Shown piece after piece: positions 58,115-64,000 of a stretch of DNA of 64,000 nt. Each line of letters opens with the position of its first letter. Position 1 is the first letter of the stretch. Source of the stretch: Streptomyces sp. NA02950 (GTDB taxonomy: Bacteria; Actinomycetota; Actinomycetes; Streptomycetales; Streptomycetaceae); assembly GCF_013364155.1 (NCBI RefSeq), contig NZ_CP054917.1, forward strand, positions 62,001-126,000, written 5' to 3'. The notes under the pieces are model-generated. The model was not told where the DNA came from. It ran no database searches and was given only the letters and a program-made list of their open reading frames with translations. The translations under genes were made by a program, and so were the position numbers.

Positions 58115-60646
58115 TCAGTTCTCTTCCTTGATCTGGGCGAGGAGGGCGTTGAGGGCGTCGGGCTTGTGCAGCACGTCGCGGGCCTTGCTGCCGTCGCGCT
58201 CGCCGACGATGTCCCGGGCGGTCATCTGGTCCATGAGCCAGACCGCCTTGGCGAAGCCGACGCGCAGCTTGCGCTGCAGCATCGACGTGGACCCGAACTG
58301 GGTGGAGACGACCAGCTCGACGGCGTGGCAGAACAGGTCCAGGTCGTCGCCGAGCGGCTCGGCTCCGTCTTCGTCCTCGTCGTCGTCCTGCAGTTCGGCC
58401 GGCGCCGGGTGGTCGGGGTCGGCCCACACATACGGTGTCCTGGGTCCGCCGGGCTGCAGGACGCTCTCGTCGTTGGCGAACCACTTCGAGACGGCCTGCC
58501 GGCTGGGCGGCTTCTCCTCCGGGTACTGCTCCTCGAGCCGCTTCAGGCAGGCGTCGATGGTGATGCCGTCGGGCCCGGCGTCGCGGACCATCTCCATCAC
58601 TTCGTCCTTGCGGGGGTGCTCGCGGGATTTGTCCTTCTCGGCCTCCTCCTGCGCCTGCTGGGCGCCGTGCTTCTCGGCGGCCTGCTGGGTGAGCCATTCG
58701 GCCTCGGCGAGTGCCTTGGAGATCGCGGCCTGCACGCTTGCCTCGTCCGGGCCGGGCGTTCCGGCCGGCGGGGTGGGCTGGCCGCCGACCGGCGGCTGCT
58801 GGCCCCCCTGGCCGCCGCCGTACCGCCGGAGGTAGTCCTCGGCGGACCCCAGAGGACCGAGGTCGCTGGGCAGGGTCCCGCGCCCGGTGCTTCCGTTGCC
58901 GGAACCGCCGGTGCCCGCGGGCGGCTGGACGGTCGGCGCGGGCGGCGCCATGGTGCCGGTGCCGCCGCCGTTCATGCTGGCGGAGGTGCCCGTGCTCGCC
59001 GAGCGCGGCGCGTCGATGCCGAAGGCTTCCAGCAGCCAGCCGATGCGCTCGGTGTCGGACCAGCGATCGCCGTAGCCCCATTTGTTGGCGATGGCGACGG
59101 CCTCGTCGTCCAGGTCGGGACGGATGTGGGCGCGGGCGACCGCCATCTCCTCGATGTGCGTGGAGTCCTCGTCGTCGTTGACGTACGCGAAGCGCCCCTT
59201 CTCCGGCGGCTCGGAGGGGTTCATGGCCGACGTCTTGATGTAGCAGGCGCCGTTGCCGGGCAGGGCGGCCAAATTCACCTGGTGGTAGAAGTCCGGGAAG
59301 ACGTACTGGCCCTCGCCCTTCTTCCGGAAGCGCAGGCCGATCGTCGTGTCGTACTGGCTGTCGATTTCGCCGCCGCCCGTGTTGGGGCCGGTACCGCGCT
59401 GCACCACGTCGACGTAGTCGATCGCCGCCTTGCGGCCCTTCTTGATGCCGCGGGTCTTGGGCTTGGCGGCCATCGGCGACCAGGCCATCAGGTCCGAGCC
59501 TTCCTCGGTGATGACGATGATCGCGGGCTTGTCCGGCTTCGGGACGAGCTTGCCGCCCGGGGCGGTCTTCGCCCGCTGGTCCGCGACGTCGTGTGCCGCG
59601 TTGTACAGCCGTACCGCCTCGTCCTCGGTCGTGGCGATCCAGTCGATGAGCGGGCGGTCGATGACGTTGCCGTCCCCGTCCTTCCAGCCCTCCACCCACG
59701 GCCGCACCCACCGCTTGGCCGTGTGGCCGCTGGCCATGTCGATCATCCAGATCACCGCGTCGACGCAGCGCGTGAGGAGGGAGATCAGCACGTGCAGGGT
59801 GACGCTCTTGCCGGAGCCCTTCTGGCCCGCGATGAGCACGCTGTTCTGCCGCATCAGCAGTTCGATGGGCTCGCCCGACTCCAACATCCCGAGCGTGAGG
59901 GGCTCGTTGATGGTGATGGGGTGGTCGCTGGGGTCCAGCTCCACCAGCTCGGCGAGCACGTTGCGCGTGGACACCTGCAGGTACGCCCGGTCGGCCGTCT
60001 CGCCCGGCTTCAGGGTGAGCGCGCCGGCACGGACACCGGCCTTCATCTCCAGGCGCTTGAGCAGCGGCAGCAGGCCGTCGAAGTCGGTCTCGGTGAGCCG
60101 CAGCGTCAGCTGGAAGCCGTAGTTGGCCTTGTCCTTGCCCTCGACGAACACGCCGCGGGCGCCGACCGAGGCGAACATGTCCGCCCAGTCGGTCAGCGGC
60201 TTGGCGAGCGCCGCCTCCTCCTTCGCCCACTGCTCGGCGATCTCGTCGCCGCGCAGGTAGCGGTCGATGCCGTAGAACGGGGAGATCATCACCGTCATGG
60301 CGCCGAGCGCGGCGGCCGAGGCGAGCGTCCACGGGGTGCCGTGGGCGACCCAGTTCAGCCAGCCCGCCGCGGCGCCGGTCCAGATGCCGGAGAACGCGGT
60401 GTGGAACCAGCGGGCGCGCCTGGAGCGGCCCTCGCCGCCGGTGCGGATGAAGCGGGCGGTGGCCACGGCGATGACCCCGCCGACCGAGCCGATGCCGAGC
60501 ATGTCCAGCGGCACGGTGTGGCCCTGGTCCTCGATTACGCCCAGGCCGACGCCATCGAGGTAGATGAACCCCGCGGTGAACAGCGGGGTCGAGACGACCC
60601 CGTGCACCCAGGGGATGACCTCGCGGTCTTCCTTCGAGCGGGCCAT
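58115..60646 (-). CDS. FtsK/SpoIIIE-type conjugation DNA translocase (TraB-like) with gamma-like domain
   Basis: This 843-aa protein has membrane helices in the first 125 residues, a RecA-like motor with Walker [14 protein letters not shown] (271-283) and Walker [12 protein letters not shown], a disordered Gly/Pro linker (about 580-640), a middle winged helix ([18 protein letters not shown]), and a C-terminal gamma-like winged helix (about 765-840, [20 protein letters not shown]). Streptomyces TraB proteins of this type transfer double-stranded plasmid DNA between hyphae and recognise short repeats through the gamma domain. ATG 60646 follows AAGGAG. Confidence 0.88.
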   Translation of the reverse strand: MARSKEDREVIPWVHGVVSTPLFTAGFIYLDGVGLGVIEDQGHTVPLDMLGIGSVGGVIAVATARFIRTGGEGRSRRARWFHTAFSGIWTGAAAGWLNWVAHGTPWTLASAAALGAMTVMISPFYGIDRYLRGDEIAEQWAKEEAALAKPLTDWADMFASVGARGVFVEGKDKANYGFQLTLRLTETDFDGLLPLLKRLEMKAGVRAGALTLKPGETADRAYLQVSTRNVLAELVELDPSDHPITINEPLTLGMLESGEPIELLMRQNSVLIAGQKGSGKSVTLHVLISLLTRCVDAVIWMIDMASGHTAKRWVRPWVEGWKDGDGNVIDRPLIDWIATTEDEAVRLYNAAHDVADQRAKTAPGGKLVPKPDKPAIIVITEEGSDLMAWSPMAAKPKTRGIKKGRKAAIDYVDVVQRGTGPNTGGGEIDSQYDTTIGLRFRKKGEGQYVFPDFYHQVNLAALPGNGACYIKTSAMNPSEPPEKGRFAYVNDDEDSTHIEEMAVARAHIRPDLDDEAVAIANKWGYGDRWSDTERIGWLLEAFGIDAPRSASTGTSASMNGGGTGTMAPPAPTVQPPAGTGGSGNGSTGRGTLPSDLGPLGSAEDYLRRYGGGQGGQQPPVGGQPTPPAGTPGPDEASVQAAISKALAEAEWLTQQAAEKHGAQQAQEEAEKDKSREHPRKDEVMEMVRDAGPDGITIDACLKRLEEQYPEEKPPSRQAVSKWFANDESVLQPGGPRTPYVWADPDHPAPAELQDDDEDEDGAEPLGDDLDLFCHAVELVVSTQFGSTSMLQRKLRVGFAKAVWLMDQMTARDIVGERDGSKARDVLHKPDALNALLAQIKEEN

Positions 60647-60721
60647 GGTGTGGAACTCCTTAAGGTCAGGTCGTGGTCAACAGCCGGAGAGGGAGCAGCG
60701 GAGCGGGAGCGCCCGGTCGGA

Positions 60722-63148
60722 TCAGGCGGTGTTGCGGGACTGGTCCCACTTGGCGGCCTGGTAGCTGGGGTTTTCGAGGTTGTGGAGCTGCTCCTGGTGC
60801 AGCAGCCGGTACAGGAAGTGGACGGCGGTGATGGCGCCGCCCAGGTCGCGGAAGCGCTGGCCGGCGTCCCGGTGCATGGCGGTGACGGCCTCGTGGACGC
60901 GGAACTCCGACTCGGTGACGGTGGCGACCGTCTCCATCAGCTCGTAGAGGGCCTCCGCGAGCGGCGCGAGGTGCTCGATGGTCATCTCGTAGCCGAACAT
61001 CGTCCCGGACGGGTGCAGCCGGATGTGGATCCCGGCGTCGCGGATGGCGCCGGAGGCCAGCAGCAACGGCATGACGTGGACGGTCGGGTCGGTCCACGCG
61101 AACTGCGGCATGACGTGCGCCCAGTTCTCGGACAGGTCCCACTTGCGGCCCTGCCAGGTGGGGTTCTCGATGTTGTCGAGCTGCTCGGCGTGGATCTCCC
61201 GGTACACCTTGTGAGCCGAGTCGACGAACGCGCCCAGCGCCAGGAAGTGGATGCCGATCGTGCGGTACTGGTTCGGGATCTCCGGGTTGACCTTGAAGTC
61301 GTCCTCGGTGACCTGCGCGATGTCGTGCATCAGGTGGCACATCGCGAACTCGAGGTGGCCGAGGTTCTCGATGACTGCCTCGTAGCCCTTCATGCTGTCG
61401 GCCGGCGCCGCCGCGAAGGCGGCTGCGGCCATCCGGATCGCGTCCGCCGCGTAGATGAGTGGATAGGCGTGGTGAACCGGGGCGTTGTCCACGGGTGTTC
61501 CTCCTGCGGTTCCTGCTGCGGTGGCCGGCGACGGCACGGGGGCGTGCCCGCCGGAAGTCGGTACGGGAGCGGCGGTGCCGCCTCCTGCGGTCGGGACCGG
61601 TCCGGCCTTCTTCGCGGCGGCCGGCGCAGGCAGCGGGCTGGCGGTGGCGGTCTTGTAGACCCACGCGTTCAGCCACGACCAGGTCCGCGAGACGTTGACG
61701 AGCTTGGCCAGCGGGCTGGTCGCCCAGTACAGGACCCGGGAGAGCGGACGCAGCCAGTTCGGCCCCATGGTCGAGAAACGGACCGTGCCCAAGAACGAGT
61801 TGAGGGAGAGGACCGCCCGGCCGCCCCAGCGCATCGCGTTGGCCAGGAGCTTCCCGCCGTGCCGGCGGGTGCCGCGGAACACCGCGCGGAACGGCGTCGC
61901 CACCTTGTTCATGCGGTGGCGAAACCTCGGGCTGCTGACCTTCCGGTACACCTTCCCGGCGGCGCTCTTGGTCTTCCGGATCGGGTTCCGCTTCCAGGTG
62001 TAGCCCGCGTGCCGAGGCGCCTTCGCCTTACCGACCTTGTGCTTCTTCTTGCCGGAGCCCTTCGGGCCCTTCGCGGCGCCCTTGCCCTTTCCCTTGCCGG
62101 CGGGCGAGACCTTGCCGGGCTTGCCCGGAGCGCCCTTGCCGGGGCCCTTGCCCGGGGCCTTCTTGCCGCCAGCGCCCGTGCCCTTGCCGGTGGGCGCGCC
62201 CTTGCCCGGAGCGCCCTTGCCCGCGCCCGTGGTGCCCTTGGGCGCCTTCTTGCCGCCCAGGTCCTTGATCTTCCCGGCCAGGGCCTTCGCGTCCTTGCCC
62301 AGCGCGCGCGAACCGTCGCTGAGACCCTCGAGCATCCCCTTGCCGCTCTTCCCCGGCACGGCAGAACCCTTGCCGCCTCCGGCGCCCTTGCGGTTCAGGT
62401 TGCCGCTCCCGGGCGTGCCGGGCCCCTTGCCGCCCGGGCCCTTGGAGCCGAGTCCCTTGGAGCCAGGCCCCCCGCCGCCGAACAGGCTGCCCTTCATGGG
62501 CTTCGGACCGGCGGTCGACCGGTTGCCGCCCAGGCCGCCCTTGTTGGAGCGCGGCGAGGTGTTCAGGCCGCCGGAGCGGTTGGAGGACGGGCGGTTCGGT
62601 CCCAGGCCGACAGGCTTGCGGGACGGGCCACCACCGGGGCCGGTCGTGCCCCTGGACCCGGCGCCGGAGCGCCGCGGGCCGCTCCCGCCGGAACGGTTCC
62701 CCGACAGACCGCCACCCGAGCGGCCAGCGCCGGTGCCCGTGCCTCCCCGGCGTCCGGCGCCCGTGCCGCGGCCCGGGCCGCCTCCTCCGGTGCCGTTCCC
62801 GGCCCGGTTGCGGCGGCTGGCGACCTGGGCGGCCCGGCGGCCGGCCCTGATGACCGCAGCCGTGGTCGCGGTGGCCGCGGCGGCCAGGATCGCGAAGATG
62901 ACGATCGGCAGGCCGAAGACGTGGGCCAGCCAGCACACCGAGATCAGTCCGGTGATCACGCCGCCGGGGATCAGGACCCCGGCAAGGCTGCTGTCCTTCT
63001 GTGACGTAGAGCGACGGCGCTGCGTGCGCTGACCGCCCGGGTCCGTGGTCGCTGCCGCGCCCGACGCCTGGGGCGGTACGGCAGCAACAGGCGGCGGCGC
63101 GGTCGCCGTGGCCGCCGGCGGCGCCATGTCGAAGTCGGGGGTGCTCAC
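60722..63148 (-). CDS. SpdB-like large membrane/low-complexity protein
   Basis: This 808-aa protein has a membrane segment pair near 60-115 (LIPGGVITGLISVCWLAHVF, VIFAILAAAATATTAAV), a long Gly/Lys/Pro/Arg low-complexity region (about 130-400, with GKGAPGKGAP-type units) and two related C-terminal helical repeats (about 575-690 and 695-808) sharing HxEQLxNxENPxxQxxKWD. I chose GTG 63148, which has GGAGGA 8 nt upstream. It probably works with the DNA pump in intramycelial spread. Confidence 0.7.
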   Translation of the reverse strand: MSTPDFDMAPPAATATAPPPVAAVPPQASGAAATTDPGGQRTQRRRSTSQKDSSLAGVLIPGGVITGLISVCWLAHVFGLPIVIFAILAAAATATTAAVIRAGRRAAQVASRRNRAGNGTGGGGPGRGTGAGRRGGTGTGAGRSGGGLSGNRSGGSGPRRSGAGSRGTTGPGGGPSRKPVGLGPNRPSSNRSGGLNTSPRSNKGGLGGNRSTAGPKPMKGSLFGGGGPGSKGLGSKGPGGKGPGTPGSGNLNRKGAGGGKGSAVPGKSGKGMLEGLSDGSRALGKDAKALAGKIKDLGGKKAPKGTTGAGKGAPGKGAPTGKGTGAGGKKAPGKGPGKGAPGKPGKVSPAGKGKGKGAAKGPKGSGKKKHKVGKAKAPRHAGYTWKRNPIRKTKSAAGKVYRKVSSPRFRHRMNKVATPFRAVFRGTRRHGGKLLANAMRWGGRAVLSLNSFLGTVRFSTMGPNWLRPLSRVLYWATSPLAKLVNVSRTWSWLNAWVYKTATASPLPAPAAAKKAGPVPTAGGGTAAPVPTSGGHAPVPSPATAAGTAGGTPVDNAPVHHAYPLIYAADAIRMAAAAFAAAPADSMKGYEAVIENLGHLEFAMCHLMHDIAQVTEDDFKVNPEIPNQYRTIGIHFLALGAFVDSAHKVYREIHAEQLDNIENPTWQGRKWDLSENWAHVMPQFAWTDPTVHVMPLLLASGAIRDAGIHIRLHPSGTMFGYEMTIEHLAPLAEALYELMETVATVTESEFRVHEAVTAMHRDAGQRFRDLGGAITAVHFLYRLLHQEQLHNLENPSYQAAKWDQSRNTA

Positions 63149-63359
63149 GGGGTCTTCCTCCACATCAGGGGCGGCGAGGTGCGGTAACTGTGCGTGTCGG
63201 GCATGGCGTCAAGCCGGAGCGTCAACGTCAACGTCAAGGAGCCTCGTCAACGTCAATTCGTGCTGATCAAGGGGCCGTTTCCGGGGCCTGGGGCGGGGTT
63301 TGGAGCCCTCACGTCACGTCCGGGAGATAGACGTTGACGTTGACGCACCCAGCTTCACG
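63149..63359. repeat. CGTCAA/TTGACG repeat cluster in the spdB-like promoter region
   Basis: CGTCAA occurs at 63207, 63220, 63226, 63232, 63245 and 63251, and the inverse TTGACG at 63334 and 63340. A 14-bp unit (CACGTCACGTYCGG) also repeats at 63310-63323 and 63356-63369. On the minus strand the hexamers give several overlapping TTGAC -35 boxes. They may be operators, or the recognition site (clt) for the DNA pump. Confidence 0.6.
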
Positions 63360-63827
63360 TCACGTTCGGTTAGCGAAGTAGGAGAGGATGAGGACCGCGC
63401 CGATGACCGCCAGCAGGTGGTTGGCGAACCTCGACGAGATGCGCTGGCGGGCGACCGGGCGGTAGGCGGCGGAGAAGTCCCGCGTCCCGCGTGAGGCGTC
63501 CAGCGGCTGGCGCAGGCCCGCCGGGATGCCCTCGAAGGACGTCTTCCAACGCGTCGGACTGTCACGCTCCGTGAGGTCGGGAAGCTCGCCCGCCTGCAGG
63601 GCCATCTCGAGCGTGTTGAGGTCCCGGCGGGCGCGGTCGATGTTCCGCTGGATCCAGTCGTCCCTGTCGTTCACCGCGACGGTGCGCAGGATCTGGTCCA
63701 GGTGGTGGTGGACGGCGGCGAAGTGCGCGATCGCGGGAGTCTCGGTCAACGCGAACTTGGCGTCGACGCAGGCCATCTGACGGCCGTTGAGCTTGGGCGG
63801 CGGTACGCGCTCGAGCTGGGGGTCCAT
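63360..63827 (-). CDS. Membrane-anchored protein, 155 aa
   Basis: This 155-aa protein is soluble and helical up to residue 125 (HHHLDQILRTVAVNDRDDWI) and ends in one membrane helix (FANHLLAVIGAVLILSYFA). ATG 63827 is preceded by a strong GAGGAGG. It lies between the partial gene at the window edge and the spdB-like gene. Function unknown; presumably part of the transfer system. Confidence 0.7.
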   Translation of the reverse strand: MDPQLERVPPPKLNGRQMACVDAKFALTETPAIAHFAAVHHHLDQILRTVAVNDRDDWIQRNIDRARRDLNTLEMALQAGELPDLTERDSPTRWKTSFEGIPAGLRQPLDASRGTRDFSAAYRPVARQRISSRFANHLLAVIGAVLILSYFANRT

Positions 63828-63855
63828 GCTTCCTCCTCTCGGGTATTTGTGCAGG

Positions 63856-64000
63856 TCAGGCGGTGCCGTTGTAGGCGTCGAGGGCTTCGAGCTGACTCCA
63901 GTCGACGCGGATCTCCAGGTCGAGCTCCTGGTCGCGGGCCCAGTTCTGGCCGTCCTTGTCGCCGGGCAGCCGGGTGGTGATCTCGGACTCCAGGCGGCGG
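63856..64000 (-). CDS. Partial gene at right edge, C-terminal 47 aa
   Basis: The frame ends with NWARDQELDLEIRVDWSQLE, then EALDAYNGTA and TGA at 63856-63858. It is 28 bp upstream of the 155-aa gene, so likely in the same operon. Too little is visible to identify it. Confidence 0.55.
   Translation of the reverse strand, partial: RRLESEITTRLPGDKDGQNWARDQELDLEIRVDWSQLEALDAYNGTA

Noticed and set aside
62030..62750. DNA repeats in the spdB-like gene
   Set aside because: The repetition follows Gly/Lys/Pro codons of a low-complexity protein region and is not a separate DNA element.
57932..63004. A 1,690-codon plus-strand frame over the pump and spdB-like genes
   Set aside because: It is antisense to clearly identified genes and has the biased composition of a GC shadow.
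1..64000. CRISPR arrays, tRNA or rRNA genes
   Set aside because: No regularly spaced direct repeats with unique spacers and no cloverleaf-like sequence were noticed by eye. A tRNA scan would be needed to exclude a tRNA att site.

Overview
The window is very GC-rich, uses GTG, ATG and occasional TTG starts behind AGGAG-type ribosome binding sites, and is full of actinobacterial families (XRE/TPR and GntR regulators, DUF6192, a MAB_1171c-like membrane protein, a FtsK/TraB-type conjugation pump). It is almost certainly Streptomyces or a close relative. It reads as a mosaic: a small metabolic and regulatory region, a nearly complete set of siphovirus structural and lysis genes, a short XRE/P450 module, and a conjugation operon. 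No prophage integrase, replication gene or clear immunity repressor lies with the structural genes, so this may be a defective prophage, or part of a phage-plasmid or linear plasmid hybrid whose early genes lie outside the window.

Layout. 1-11.6 kb: a partial recombinase-like gene behind a hypothetical gene, small hypotheticals, a 2H phosphoesterase, and a minus-strand cluster (RmlD-like reductase, GNAT, nucleotide-sugar dehydrogenase, SIR2-like protein, class III aminotransferase) facing a frameshifted XRE/TPR regulator; a GntR regulator closes the region. 11.7-46.6 kb: phage late genes on the minus strand. Read 5' to 3' from high to low coordinate they are terminase, portal, scaffold, decoration, capsid, head-tail joining proteins, major tail protein, tail chaperones with a programmed -1 frameshift, tape measure, Dit, tail-tip proteins, a CBM/GH6 glycosidase, a papain-like peptidase, an amidase endolysin, a holin and a poly-gamma-glutamate hydrolase. 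The GH6 gene is split by a 4,343-bp IS5-type transposon (16095-20437) with terminal inverted repeats and a CTGA target duplication; it carries a DUF6192 gene, a RacP-like gene, the transposase and an MFS exporter. 46.2-50.7 kb: a terminase-small-subunit-like pair, two ParB-like proteins and two DNA methyltransferases.

The most striking feature is a set of plus-strand cassettes inserted between the minus-strand head and packaging genes (41.1-44.6, 46.8-47.1, 50.8-52.5 kb). Each begins with nearly the same 29-bp promoter (-35 TYCAAC, 17-bp spacer, -10 TATAGT) whose spacer holds a 15-bp palindrome (ACAACG-N3-CGTTGT), and most close with a perfect GC hairpin. They look like a family of co-regulated morons encoding small, mostly acidic proteins of unknown function; the first encodes a small HTH protein that could be their regulator.

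52.6-55.7 kb holds an XRE regulator, a MAB_1171c-like membrane protein and a cytochrome P450. A 25-bp quasi-palindrome upstream of the P450 recurs upstream of the aminotransferase 47 kb away. 56-64 kb is a minus-strand conjugation operon: an SpdB-like protein, a FtsK-type DNA pump with a C-terminal gamma-like winged helix, small membrane proteins and a membrane-anchored Mrr-like nuclease, with clustered CGTCAA repeats at its promoter end.
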